Positions 44,026-52,563 of a DNA stretch of 64,000 nucleotides are shown here, piece after piece (the stretch's first letter is position 1; each line of letters begins with the position of its first letter). Position numbers and translations under genes: made by a program. The stretch covers positions 62,001 through 126,000 of the forward strand of contig NZ_LHZA01000155.1 of the NCBI RefSeq assembly GCF_001580535.1. The letters run 5' to 3'. The notes beneath the pieces are model-generated. The model was not told the DNA's origin. It worked only from the letters and a program-made list of their open reading frames with translations, and ran no database searches. This stretch comes from Acetobacter cerevisiae. Its GTDB lineage: Bacteria > Pseudomonadota > Alphaproteobacteria > Acetobacterales > Acetobacteraceae.

Positions 44026-44991
44026 TTAAAAACGGGCGAGCGCAGAGCCCCAGGTGAGGCCACCGCCCAGTGCTTCCATCAGCACCAGATCACCTTTCTG
44101 GATACGGCCATCCCGCACGGCTTCATCAAGCGCCAGCGGAATCGAAGCCGCAGAGGTATTGGCGTGTCGATCAACCGTTATCACCACCTGCTCGGCAGGC
44201 AGGTTCAGCTTTTTGGCCACACCTTCAATAATGCGGATATTCGCCTGATGCGGCACCAGCCAGGCAACGTCTGAATATTCCAGACCTTCAGCCTTCAGGG
44301 CTTCATCCACGGAAGAGGACAGCTTGGCGACGGCATGCCGGAACACATCACGCCCGCTCATTTTCAGGAAACCGCTTTTGTCCCGGCGGCCGACGGCTCC
44401 ATCGACATACAGCAGATCACCCGCTGTGCCGTCGGAATGCAGGTGGGTAGACAGCAACCCCTGCTCACCCGGCGCATCTGAGCCGGAGAGCACAACCGCC
44501 CCTGCGCCATCACCAAACAGCACACAGGTGCCACGGTCAGACCAGTCAACAATGCGGGAATAGACTTCACTGCCAATGACCAGAATATTCCGCGCCTGCC
44601 CGGCCCGAATAAACGCATCAGCTGTGGAGAGGCCATAGATAAACCCGGAGCACGCGGCCGCCAGATCGAATCCAAAACCCTGCCTCATCCCCAGTTCGGC
44701 CTGAATGCGCACGGCTGTTGCCGGGAAAGCCTGATCGGGGGTGGATGTCGCAACAATCACGGCATCAATGTCATCAGCACTCAGGCCCGCATAATCCAGC
44801 GCCTTGCGCGCTGCGGCGGCTCCCATGCTGGTCGCCGTATCGTTCTCACCTGCAATATGGCGCTGGGTGATGCCGGTACGGGTTTTTATCCATTCATCGG
44901 AGGTTTCAAGCCGGGCTGCCAGTTCATCGTTAGACACGACCCGATCCGGCAGGAACCCGCCAAACCCTACCAGAAGCGAACGTCTCGCCAT
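44026..44991 (-). CDS. fabH: 3-oxoacyl-[acyl-carrier-protein] synthase III
   Basis: FabH, 321 residues, condenses acetyl-CoA with malonyl-ACP to start fatty acid synthesis. The catalytic triad is complete: C114 in AAACSGF, H248 in VPHQANIRI and N278 in RHANTSAAS. The glycine-rich GDGAGAVVL and C-terminal GGGLTWGSALARF are canonical. I use the ATG at 44991 (MARRSLLVGFGG); ten upstream codons in frame are not typical. It follows plsX after 70 bases and precedes ihfA. Confidence 0.97.
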   Translation of the reverse strand: MARRSLLVGFGGFLPDRVVSNDELAARLETSDEWIKTRTGITQRHIAGENDTATSMGAAAARKALDYAGLSADDIDAVIVATSTPDQAFPATAVRIQAELGMRQGFGFDLAAACSGFIYGLSTADAFIRAGQARNILVIGSEVYSRIVDWSDRGTCVLFGDGAGAVVLSGSDAPGEQGLLSTHLHSDGTAGDLLYVDGAVGRRDKSGFLKMSGRDVFRHAVAKLSSSVDEALKAEGLEYSDVAWLVPHQANIRIIEGVAKKLNLPAEQVVITVDRHANTSAASIPLALDEAVRDGRIQKGDLVLMEALGGGLTWGSALARF

Positions 44992-45061
44992 TACCGTTCT
45001 TTCATTATCAAACACCGGCATTCAGGACTGCCTGACGGCCAGTGCCCCGAACCTTGTCTGA

Positions 45062-46168
45062 TCAGGAAGCCGTCGCCTCAGGCTCACGCTCCAGCGAGGC
45101 CTGCTGACGGGAAAGAAGCGCCCCCATATGGGTCAGACGCTCACGAATACCATCATTAAATCCATGCGTGACCATATCCATGGCCACATCCACAGCCGCA
45201 GCAAATCCTTCGGCGTCGGTCCCGCCGTGGGACTTCACCACCACGCCATTCAGGCCGACAAAAACCGCACCGTTACGACGGCGCGGATCAAGCCATTCCT
45301 TCATGCGCTCAAGGCCGGGCCGAACGAGCAGATAGCCAATTTTGGAAATAATGCCGCGATTGAAGACCTGCCGCAGCAGAGAGGTGGCCATTTTCAGCAC
45401 ACCTTCACCCGTCTTGAGGGCCACGTTCCCTGTGAAGCCGTCCGTCACCACTACGTCGGTTGTGCCCGCCGTAATGTCATGACCTTCGATAAACCCGTGG
45501 AACTGGTCCGCAAGCGGACTTTCACGCAGGGCTTCATACGCGATCCGCAGCTTCTCATCACCCTTCAGTTCTTCCGAGCCGATGTTGAGAAGCCCGATAC
45601 GCGGTGCAGGAAGCCCCAGCACTGCCTTGGCGAAGGCCTCGCCCATCACGGCAAATTCAACCAGATTGCGCCAGTCACACGCCACGTTGGCCCCAAGGTC
45701 CAGCATGACCACATCGCCCTTGATGGTGGGGCTGATGGCTGCCATGGCGGGCCGGGAAATACCGGGCATGGTTTTAACGACAATTTTGGCCAGAGCCAGC
45801 ATGGCACCGCTATTGCCAGCGGACACAACACCCCTGGCGCGGCCACTTGCAACGGCATCCATCCCCAGACGCATAGAAGACCGACGCACGCGCAGGGCGG
45901 CTGTAGGCTTCATGTCCATGGGGACTGAGGCATCTGTATGCCAGATGGTGCAGATTGCTTCCGCCTTAGGATGCTGCGCCAGAAGAGGGCGCAGACGGGC
46001 TTCGTCACCCGTCAGAAGCACACGCATCCCGGGATGGCGATCAGCTGCAATGGCAAGCCCGGCCACGACCACATCGGGAGCTCCGTCTCCCCCCATCCCA
46101 TCAACCGCAAGGCTGAAAACCTCACTCTGTTCAGCGGGGGAATTCTCGGAAATCTCTCTATCGCTCAT
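45062..46168 (-). CDS. plsX: phosphate acyltransferase PlsX
   Basis: PlsX, 368 residues, makes acyl-phosphate from acyl-ACP, the acyl donor for glycerol-3-phosphate acyltransferase PlsY in phospholipid synthesis; it is a peripheral membrane protein. Family marks are the start LAVDGMGGDGAPDVVVAGL, the central SAGNSGAMLALAKIVVKTMPG and the C-terminal LLVRPGLERMKEWLDPRRRNGA with GLNGVVVKSHGG. The first 18 residues are an ordinary variable extension. It lies between rpmF and fabH in the conserved lipid operon. Confidence 0.97.
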   Translation of the reverse strand: MSDREISENSPAEQSEVFSLAVDGMGGDGAPDVVVAGLAIAADRHPGMRVLLTGDEARLRPLLAQHPKAEAICTIWHTDASVPMDMKPTAALRVRRSSMRLGMDAVASGRARGVVSAGNSGAMLALAKIVVKTMPGISRPAMAAISPTIKGDVVMLDLGANVACDWRNLVEFAVMGEAFAKAVLGLPAPRIGLLNIGSEELKGDEKLRIAYEALRESPLADQFHGFIEGHDITAGTTDVVVTDGFTGNVALKTGEGVLKMATSLLRQVFNRGIISKIGYLLVRPGLERMKEWLDPRRRNGAVFVGLNGVVVKSHGGTDAEGFAAAVDVAMDMVTHGFNDGIRERLTHMGALLSRQQASLEREPEATAS

Positions 46169-46246
46169 GCCTGCTTCTCTGCCATGCCGCAGATGCCTTA
46201 CTCCCGTACAACCACATTACCTCATGGCAATGTGAGCCGCCTGCCC

Positions 46247-46450
46247 TCAGGCGCGAACAGCGACTTTCAGTGCCTTACCAGCGGCAATCACTTCACGACC
46301 ATCGTAGTGGCCGCAGTGGCTGCAGATGTTGTGCGGGCGCTTCAGCTCACCACAGTTGGAGCATTCAGCATGAGCCTCCACACGCAGAGCCTGATGGCTG
46401 CGACGCATGCCACGACGTGAAGGCGAAGTTTTTCTTTTGGGTACAGCCAT
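46247..46450 (-). CDS. rpmF: 50S ribosomal protein L32 (bL32)
   Basis: A 67-residue ribosomal protein. It begins [20 protein letters not shown], the standard L32 start, and has the zinc ribbon CSNC...CSHC. The ATG at 46450 is used over an upstream one nine codons away because it matches the family. It sits between yceD and plsX, an order conserved across proteobacteria that couples ribosome and membrane lipid synthesis. Confidence 0.97.
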   Translation of the reverse strand: MAVPKRKTSPSRRGMRRSHQALRVEAHAECSNCGELKRPHNICSHCGHYDGREVIAAGKALKVAVRA

Positions 46451-46607
46451 GGGACCGAGCCCCTCCAAACAGATCAAAGACTACCGGCACCGTGGACAAT
46501 CCACACCACCGAAAGACAAAACAGGTTAATCACCAGATTGAGGGCGGCCTCTAGCAGAGAGCCGCCACTTTCGCAAGCAAGAGCGCAATAAAACCTACTG
46601 CCACACG

Positions 46608-47162
46608 TCAGCTATCTTTGCGACGCAACCGTGCGAGATCGGCAAACGGATTAACTTTTTTCTCCGCTGCGTCCTTCTCAGCCAGCTTTTCCGCCTCTTC
46701 CTCACTTATCACAAGCCCTTCGGGCAGGCTGGCGTCCGGAGCATGCGGATAAGGCTCCAGATCCAGAGCAAACTGCTCAACAGCGGCTTCCCCAAGGTCT
46801 ATCGATTCCCCTTCATAGGGAATCTCATCGACGGCTTCCAGATCAGGGGCCGCACTTTCCTCAAAATGTTCTGCTGGCACAAACTGCACAGCAAAGGAGC
46901 CTGCAAGCATATCCTCAAACGGCTCCAGCGTGCGAACACATGTCTGTTTAAACCGCACGGCCAGCGCCCCGTGGGCGGACACAAGATCCCGCCGGCCCAG
47001 AGTGAGCGTATATTTGCAGCGGAACATGCTGATTTCAGGCAGACCAAGCCTTCTGGCAATCTGCCCACACTCCGCAGGCGTTGCCTCGACCGTGAGATCC
47101 AGTCCGGACGCGCCGATTCGACGCACGGCAACGGGACGGGAAAATTCCGGCTTATGGGGCAT
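46608..47162 (-). CDS. yceD: DUF177 (YceD) family protein
   Basis: A 184-residue acidic protein of the DUF177/YceD family, linked to 23S rRNA accumulation in E. coli and plants. The pattern FRCKYTLTLGRRDLVSAHGAL, VRFKQTCVRTLEPFE and the acidic EIPYEGESIDLGEAAVEQFAL are typical; the cysteines at C83 and C110 replace the more usual pair in related proteins. The ATG at 47162 has a perfect CAGGAGGT ahead, deciding the start. It heads the rpmF-plsX-fabH-ihfA-merR group and diverges from bamE. Confidence 0.88.
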   Translation of the reverse strand: MPHKPEFSRPVAVRRIGASGLDLTVEATPAECGQIARRLGLPEISMFRCKYTLTLGRRDLVSAHGALAVRFKQTCVRTLEPFEDMLAGSFAVQFVPAEHFEESAAPDLEAVDEIPYEGESIDLGEAAVEQFALDLEPYPHAPDASLPEGLVISEEEAEKLAEKDAAEKKVNPFADLARLRRKDS

Positions 47163-47420
47163 GGAAACCTCCTGAAACTCTAGCTTCTTAAAAAACAGAC
47201 AGGCTTCCCGCTGCGGATTTGCAGGAGCACCTTTTTGCAGCCCTAACATAAAGTGCTCCAAGCGCAATGATCAGCCTGAAAACCCACCCCTGCCGCAATT
47301 CAGGAATTGACGCACAGAGCCCGTTGGGGCATCCGACAGAGTAGGTCTTCCTGCATGCCGCAGCCTGAGAGATCAGGCCTTCTCAGAGTGACCGCACAGA
47401 TTTAGGGATGCCTTACCGCC

Positions 47421-47981
47421 ATGACACCGCACCGCAAGAACAGTATGACGCGCTTCAGCACCGCCTGCGGTGCCCTTGCTGCGGTGTTTGTTATCTCCGG
47501 CTGTTCCGTGTTTGCCCCAAGCCCCATTCCGCGCGGCTCACTGGTTGAAGCGGATGATTACAACCAGCTGACACCGGGCACCAGCACACGCGCTGATGCG
47601 GTGGATCTTCTGGGCTCCCCCACCACCAAGGGAGCCTTTGACGATAATACGTGGATTTACATTTCCATGACCACCTACATGAAGCCGCTGGATTTTCCGG
47701 GGATCGACAAGCAGCAGGTGGTGGTTCTGAAATTTGATAACGCAGGCATGCTGCAAAGCCTGCGGACGCTGAACCGTAAAGACAGCCGCCCCGTAGGCAT
47801 GATCAGCAAGGTCACCCCCACACCGGGCACCAGCATCAACATCCTGCAGCAGATTCTGGGCAATGTGGGCCGCTACAACCCGATGCAGAACATGATGAGC
47901 TCCAGCGGCAGCGGCACGGGTACCGGCATGATGGGCGGCAACAGCGGCCCGGGTCACTTCGGCGCAGGCAACTCGCTCTAA
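47421..47981 (+). CDS. bamE: outer-membrane assembly lipoprotein BamE
   Basis: A 186-residue lipoprotein. The signal peptide ends in a lipobox VISGC (C28), so it is lipidated and sent to the outer membrane, where BamE stabilises the BamA-BamD complex. The SmpA/OmlA domain is visible (YNQLTPGTSTRADAVDLLGS, PTTKGAFDDNTWIYIS). The C-terminal 30 residues are Gly/Ser/Met-rich and unusual in length. It converges on the histidine kinase gene with a 14-base gap and diverges from yceD. Confidence 0.92.
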   Translation: MTPHRKNSMTRFSTACGALAAVFVISGCSVFAPSPIPRGSLVEADDYNQLTPGTSTRADAVDLLGSPTTKGAFDDNTWIYISMTTYMKPLDFPGIDKQQVVVLKFDNAGMLQSLRTLNRKDSRPVGMISKVTPTPGTSINILQQILGNVGRYNPMQNMMSSSGSGTGTGMMGGNSGPGHFGAGNSL

Positions 47982-47995
47982 CCTGCTTCCTGCCC

Positions 47996-49375
47996 TCAGG
48001 GCAGGATCAGTTTGACGCGTAACCCTCCGGCGGGCGAGACATCCAGTTCCATGTCTCCCCCATGCGCCCGCACAATATCGCGCGAGATTGTCAGGCCGAG
48101 CCCTGTCCCGCCCCCACGGCCACTCTCAAATGCCCGAAAAACGGATTCGCGTCGTTCCGGGCGGATCCCCGGCCCGTCATCATCCACCAGAACACAGATC
48201 CCTTCCTGCATGGCGTAAGCTGTGATGGCTATCGCACCGCCATGCCTGCGGGCGTTGTCCAGCAGGTTCGTCAAGGCGCGCTTCATGGCATCAGGCCGCA
48301 TGTGGACACAAAGGCCGGGCTGCACCGTAACAGACTCAACCCGTGCCCCGGCCCGGCGCGCTGCTGTCACGACGTCCTCAATAAAGGGCACCATCTCGAC
48401 CTGCTCCGGGGTTTCCGCCCCCTCGCCGCGGGCAAACGCCAGATAGCTGCCGATCATGTGTTCCATCTCGACAACATCGCCGATCATGTCATCGACGTCC
48501 TGCCGCAGTTCTTCTCCCTTAATCGTCCCATTACGGGGCATCATGGCCAGAGAAAGACGCAGGCGCGTCAGAGGCGTCCGCAGATCATGCGAGACACCGG
48601 CCAGAACGCCCGTACGCTGTGAGACAAAGCGATAGATCCGGTCTTGCATGCGGTTAAACGCCACAGCAGCCTTCCGCACCTCCTGCGCACCCTCCGGCTT
48701 GATAGGCCCGATATCCCGCCCCAGACCGAACTGCTCAGCCGCCCGCGCCAGACGGCGGATGGCCCGCACCTGATTGCGCATGAATAGGCTAGCCACCACA
48801 AAAAGCAGAATGGAGCTGCTGAGCGCCCAGCCCACAAAGAGCCAGATCTGCCCCATATCCAACCGCTTACGCGGCGCATCCACATCCAGCACCCCATCAG
48901 GCAACTGGATGGCAATTTTCACGGTGTGTGGGTCACTCTTCCAGTTCACAAAAAACGGATAATCAATGGCGCTATCCAGCGCATGCGCCAGATCATCATC
49001 CATCGGGCCGGTGATGTGGTTAAACCCGAAGCGGCGCAGACGGGCACCGGGGTGCCATGTTTCCACCAGTTGCAGATGGTCCCGCGCCTGCGCGACGAAC
49101 CAGTCCTTGTCACTCCGCTTTTGCAGATGCTCCAGAGCATGGAGGGACAAGACAATATCGGCCGTCACACTGTCCGACAGACGGCGGGACACAACCTTGA
49201 GGAAGTTCCCGTAAAACAGTTCCAGCGAGATCGCCTGTGTGACCAGTAGCGGGATCAGCACGATCAGCAGAGAGCGCCCCAGCAGAGAGCGAGGCAGCAC
49301 CCGCCGCACAGATTTTTCCATGCTGCGGGATTTCAGCACGCCCGAGGGGAAAAGCTTGAGAGGTCGCCTTTTCAT
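47996..49375 (-). CDS. EnvZ-like sensor histidine kinase
   Basis: A 459-residue kinase. Two membrane helices (about 34-52 and 176-199) enclose a periplasmic sensor of about 120 residues. A HAMP domain (200-255), the phospho-acceptor H263 in GVSHDLRTPLTRLRLSL, the N-box NLLDNARRHG and the G-boxes DDDGPGI and GGGTGLGLT follow. The architecture and DHp box match the EnvZ/OmpR class. It is the last gene of a run with its response regulator 24 bases upstream. The stimulus is unknown. Confidence 0.92.
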   Translation of the reverse strand: MKRRPLKLFPSGVLKSRSMEKSVRRVLPRSLLGRSLLIVLIPLLVTQAISLELFYGNFLKVVSRRLSDSVTADIVLSLHALEHLQKRSDKDWFVAQARDHLQLVETWHPGARLRRFGFNHITGPMDDDLAHALDSAIDYPFFVNWKSDPHTVKIAIQLPDGVLDVDAPRKRLDMGQIWLFVGWALSSSILLFVVASLFMRNQVRAIRRLARAAEQFGLGRDIGPIKPEGAQEVRKAAVAFNRMQDRIYRFVSQRTGVLAGVSHDLRTPLTRLRLSLAMMPRNGTIKGEELRQDVDDMIGDVVEMEHMIGSYLAFARGEGAETPEQVEMVPFIEDVVTAARRAGARVESVTVQPGLCVHMRPDAMKRALTNLLDNARRHGGAIAITAYAMQEGICVLVDDDGPGIRPERRESVFRAFESGRGGGTGLGLTISRDIVRAHGGDMELDVSPAGGLRVKLILP

Positions 49376-49399
49376 ACCCGCAACACTAACGCCGCGCCC

Positions 49400-50131
49400 T
49401 TACTGCACACCGGGCTTGAGCACATAGCCGCGCCCACGGATGGTGTGCAGAAAGCGCGGTTCACGCGGGTCCGGCTCAATCCGACGCCGCAGGCGTGTCA
49501 CCTGCACATCCACAGCGCGCTCTCCAATTTCTGCCATATCCAGCGCACGGGCAATCTCTTCGCGAGAGAAGACCTCATTCGGACGCCGCGCCAGCACGGA
49601 CAGGAGCGCTGCCTCACCGCCTGTCAGATGCACATTCCCATCCGGCCCGGAGAGCAAGGCCCGCACAGGGTCAAACTCCTTCTCGCCAAGACGGATAATC
49701 CGTAAATTGTCCGCTGCGGGGGCCGGGGCCAGTCGCCGCAGATGCGCCTTGAGCCGCAGCAGCAGCTCCCGTGGTTCAAACGGCTTGCCCAGATAATCAT
49801 CCGCGCCAGCTTCCAGACCGGAAATGCGGTCCGCCGGCTCACCCCGAGCCGTTAGCAGCACAATCGGCAGGTCCTGCCCGGCATCACGCAGGGCACGGGT
49901 GAGTTCCAGCCCGTTTTCCCCCGGCATGGTCACATCCAGCACCATGGCGTCGGGCTGGATGCCCTGCAACGTCTGCCGGGCCTCCGCCGCGTTAGCTGCT
50001 ACGCTAATCCGAAAGCCCTGTTCAGACAGATACCGTTGCAGCAGACGCCGCAGACGCGGGTCGTCATCCACCACAATGACATGCGGTGCCATGCCTTCTT
50101 CCGGCACAAGATCGCGGGGGCTAAGTTCCAT
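49400..50131 (-). CDS. OmpR-family response regulator
   Basis: A 243-residue regulator. The receiver domain (about 16-130) has D66 as phosphorylation site in VLDVTMPGENG, acidic DDD (22-24) and K116 in YLGKPFEP. The winged helix (about 145-243) carries the OmpR motif VDVQVTRLRRRIEPDPREPR and the end TIRGRGYVLKPG. The ATG at 50131 has AGGGA upstream and overlaps the MarR gene by 11 bases; ATGs at 50161 and 50092 are alternatives. It pairs with the kinase directly downstream. Confidence 0.93.
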   Translation of the reverse strand: MELSPRDLVPEEGMAPHVIVVDDDPRLRRLLQRYLSEQGFRISVAANAAEARQTLQGIQPDAMVLDVTMPGENGLELTRALRDAGQDLPIVLLTARGEPADRISGLEAGADDYLGKPFEPRELLLRLKAHLRRLAPAPAADNLRIIRLGEKEFDPVRALLSGPDGNVHLTGGEAALLSVLARRPNEVFSREEIARALDMAEIGERAVDVQVTRLRRRIEPDPREPRFLHTIRGRGYVLKPGVQ

Positions 50132-50654
50132 TGCGTCCCTTTCTTCGTCCTGCGGCATCATCTGCCATCATGGCGCGACTGGTTTCAGAGAGCATCCCGT
50201 GCATCACGCGCCGGAAGCCCTCCACGGCCGCCCCGCCTGCTTCCCGATAGGCGGCACTCAGGCGCTGGCGCACAACGGCAAAAAGCCGGGCTTCCACAGC
50301 CTGCCCTTCTTTACTGAGTCGCAACAGGCGTTGTCGCCGGTCCCTCAGACTGGCCTCACTGTCCAGATAGCCGCGCTCCTGCAACTCCCCCAGTGTCCGC
50401 CCGAGGCTCTGCTTGGTCACACCCAGTGTGTCCTGCAGGCGGCTGACCGGAATACCGGGACTGAAGGCAAGCACCTGCAACACCCGGTAATGCGCGCTCC
50501 CCAGTTTTTCTTCCGTCAGAATCGGTTCCAGTGCTGCGGCCATGTCGCGCCCTGCCAGAAACATCATGGCCTGCGCCAGCCGGAGCTGCTCTTCCCGCAG
50601 GAACAGCAGGCCCGCCCCGGCTTCATCATGCGGGCGATATCCGGTTGTCATCAA
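50121..50654 (-). CDS. MarR family transcription regulator
   Basis: A 177-residue protein with a MarR-type winged helix-turn-helix: HYRVLQVLAFSPGIPVSRLQ, TLGVTKQSLGRTLGELQERG and the wing SEASLRDRRQRLLRLSKEG. Effector residues are not identifiable. It is coupled to the OmpR/EnvZ pair (11-base overlap) and follows the COQ9 gene by 30 bases, so three regulators and two enzymes share one transcript. In alphaproteobacteria this MarR gene is regularly seen beside the pair. The ATG at 50651 would be an equivalent start. Confidence 0.9.
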   Translation of the reverse strand: MMTTGYRPHDEAGAGLLFLREEQLRLAQAMMFLAGRDMAAALEPILTEEKLGSAHYRVLQVLAFSPGIPVSRLQDTLGVTKQSLGRTLGELQERGYLDSEASLRDRRQRLLRLSKEGQAVEARLFAVVRQRLSAAYREAGGAAVEGFRRVMHGMLSETSRAMMADDAAGRRKGRNGT

Positions 50655-50684
50655 CGCCTGCCCTTTTGCCGCATGGCGTAGCGC

Positions 50685-51350
50685 TCAGACCGCAGCCGCA
50701 CGTGCAACCGGTCGCCGCCCACTGAACCGGGCGCGCAGCTTGCCCAGACGCAGCACCCCGGCCAGACGACGGTCAATAAACGCGGCCAAAGCCGCTTCAT
50801 TCTGTCCGCGCGCCAGCCAATAGAGCAGAGTCGTACCATACACAGCCCCGAGCGTCAGACGTTTGGTGACGTAGGTCATGCCCGACGAGTCATCCTGCGC
50901 CGCCTGCCAGATCGCATTGATGGTCCGCATCAGAGACCGCCGTAACGCGCCGCGCGCACAGGGTGTCGCCAGCGTTGCAAATCCGGTTCTGGCCCCGGCG
51001 CGCATGGCCTGATCCACTGGCAGACGCAGCAGAAGAGCCTGCCGGACGCGCTGGCTCAGGCGCGGTTCGGTTGTCTCAAGCATGGTGGCCACCATCTCGC
51101 GATCACACAGGTCAGACCAGACCTCGACCATTTCCACTGCCCCACCCGGAAACAGCAAATCCGCCTGCGGCCCGGCTACGTCCCGCAGCACAGGCACGCT
51201 CCAGCCCCGCTCCCCAGCCACAGCAGCCAGCTTACGCAGGGCGTCATCCCGCACGGCGTCCCGTTCTATGGGCGCGGGCATGCTGCCTGTGGCCAGTCCT
51301 GCCACGGCAAGAGAAATTGCCTGCTCGACCTTGCCCCATCCTATGGTCAT
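50685..51350 (-). CDS. COQ9 family protein (ubiquinone biosynthesis)
   Basis: A 221-residue protein of the COQ9 family, a lipid-binding, TetR-like fold that presents ubiquinone precursors to COQ7 in eukaryotes. The motif RDDALRKLAAVAGERGWSV and the C-terminal YGTTLLYWLARGQNEAALAAFIDRRL fit. The start ATG overlaps the def stop (ATGA). Alphaproteobacteria keep COQ9 for ubiquinone synthesis; acetic acid bacteria depend on ubiquinone for their periplasmic dehydrogenases, so the function is probably important here. An alternative ATG lies at 51281. Confidence 0.85.
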   Translation of the reverse strand: MTIGWGKVEQAISLAVAGLATGSMPAPIERDAVRDDALRKLAAVAGERGWSVPVLRDVAGPQADLLFPGGAVEMVEVWSDLCDREMVATMLETTEPRLSQRVRQALLLRLPVDQAMRAGARTGFATLATPCARGALRRSLMRTINAIWQAAQDDSSGMTYVTKRLTLGAVYGTTLLYWLARGQNEAALAAFIDRRLAGVLRLGKLRARFSGRRPVARAAAV

Positions 51351-51877
51351 GTCCGCACTCCGTATCGCGTTATCTCGGTGTCAAATCCGAGCTTTCCCAG
51401 ATCATCCATTCGCATGGGATAGAGAATCCCGTCCAGATGATCCATTTCATGCTGCATGACATTGGCCCGGAACCCGGAGGCTACGCCTTCCACGGGCTGG
51501 CCCCTGTGGTCATATCCCGCATAGCGGACCCGTTTGTAACGCGGAACTTCGCCCCGCAGGCCGGGAATAGAGAGGCATCCTTCCAGACGCGGCACCTGCT
51601 CCTCCCCCACCGGCTCCAGAACCGGGTTGATGAGCACCTGCACACCGCACGGCGGATCCTCCTCGCCCTCGCTCCGGCTTTCCGGCACGGAATACAGGAA
51701 AAGCCTTTTTGAAACATAGACTTGCGGAGCCGCCAGCCCGACGCCTCCGGCATCTGCCAGCGTTTCCATCATGTCCTGAATCAGAAGCCCGATGTCCGGC
51801 GCACTGACGTCCGCCACATCTTCCGCCCGTTTGAGTAAAACCGGGTGCCCCATCCGTGCAATTTTTAAGATAGCCAT
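51347..51877 (-). CDS. def: peptide deformylase
   Basis: A 176-residue metal-dependent deformylase that removes the formyl group from new proteins. All three motifs are present: GVGLAAPQV, EGCLSIPG (metal-binding Cys) and QHEMDHLDG (two metal-binding His and catalytic Glu). The start is MAILKIARMGHPVL, typical of the family. It overlaps the COQ9 gene by ATGA and diverges from rpsU. This may be one of two paralogues, because a fmt-linked copy is expected elsewhere but is not in the window. Confidence 0.95.
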   Translation of the reverse strand: MAILKIARMGHPVLLKRAEDVADVSAPDIGLLIQDMMETLADAGGVGLAAPQVYVSKRLFLYSVPESRSEGEEDPPCGVQVLINPVLEPVGEEQVPRLEGCLSIPGLRGEVPRYKRVRYAGYDHRGQPVEGVASGFRANVMQHEMDHLDGILYPMRMDDLGKLGFDTEITRYGVRT

Positions 51878-51940
51878 ACCCGCCTCCTTATAGCTCTATC
51901 AAATAGTCACAAGAGTTTGTTGCTGAGAGGCAAGAACGAA

Positions 51941-51970
51941 TTGTGTCTTTCCGCAAGCCCGTGCTATAGA
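51941..51970 (+). promoter_or_regulatory. candidate sigma-70-like promoter of rpsU
   Basis: TTGTGT (51941-51946) and TATAGA (51965-51970) are spaced by 18 bases, a -35/-10 arrangement close to the consensus, and lie just before the leader hairpin. The predicted transcript start is near 51977. Low-to-moderate support because it is a by-eye match. Confidence 0.4.
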
Positions 51971-51984
51971 CGCCGCCAATAGAG

Positions 51985-52021
51985 GAATCGGTAGCACGCA
52001 GGTGCTTTACCGATTCTTTTT
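51985..52021 (+). terminator. hairpin plus U-run in the rpsU leader (attenuator-like)
   Basis: Arms 51985-51993 (GAATCGGTA) and 52008-52016 pair perfectly, with an inner stem GCAC/GTGC (51994-51997 with 52002-52005), and the structure runs straight into TTTTT. It lies between the candidate promoter and the rpsU start, with no plus-strand gene upstream to terminate. A second, weaker hairpin (arms 52033-52041 and 52047-52055) follows. Confidence 0.72.
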
Positions 52022-52079
52022 CCATATCACGTCAAAACCGGGATTATCCGGGTTTTCTGAAACAGGGGTTAGTGGCCAA

Positions 52080-52283
52080 GTGCACGTTCTCGTCCGTGAC
52101 AACAATGTCGATCAGGCTCTCAAAGCGCTCAAGAAAAAAATGCAGCGTGAAGGCATCTTCCGTGAAATGAAGCTGCGTCGTCATTTCGAAAAGCCTTCCG
52201 AGCGTAAAGCGCGTGAGTCTGCTGAGGCCGTGCGCCGCGCCCGTAAAATGGAACGCAAGCGTCTCGAGCGCGAAGGCTTCTAA
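52080..52283 (+). CDS. rpsU: 30S ribosomal protein S21 (bS21)
   Basis: A 67-residue basic protein. [20 protein letters not shown] is the standard bS21 start and the body ends in the typical [10 protein letters not shown]-like tail ([13 protein letters not shown]). The start is a GTG at 52080, with AGGGG ten bases ahead; an in-frame GTG at 52002 would add 26 residues not seen in S21 and falls inside the leader hairpin. Transcription ends at the strong hairpin 52307-52343. bS21 affects mRNA selection on the 30S subunit. Confidence 0.95.
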   Translation: MHVLVRDNNVDQALKALKKKMQREGIFREMKLRRHFEKPSERKARESAEAVRRARKMERKRLEREGF

Positions 52284-52306
52284 AGCTTCCGCACTCCATG
52301 CGCTAA

Positions 52307-52343
52307 AAAGGGCGGGACACAGCACGTGTCCCGCCCTTTTTTT
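52307..52343 (+). terminator. intrinsic terminator after rpsU
   Basis: Arms 52310-52320 (GGGCGGGACAC) and 52326-52336 pair over 11 bases around AGCAC and are followed by seven T residues; flanking A/T pairs extend the stem. Confidence 0.95.
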
Positions 52344-52563
52344 GTTTCGCGCCTGCATCATCTCAAGCACGTGCAGGATAACCCCGCTCAACCCAGAGCG
52401 CTTTCAGGCAGCACATCTCACTGCGGCCTATGCCGTTTTATCGCGTTCCTGAATGCCACACACCAGACACTCAACACGGCAAAACAGGCGACAGAACCGG
52501 AAGCAAGTTGCCCTGCCCCCGGCTCTCCCATCATCAGGCATTCCTTCTGCCTAACCAGAGCAC

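Noticed and set aside
52002-52079. An upstream in-frame GTG giving rpsU a 26-residue extension
   Set aside because: bS21 proteins begin at the M-x-V-L-V-R position, and the extra codons fall inside the leader hairpins.
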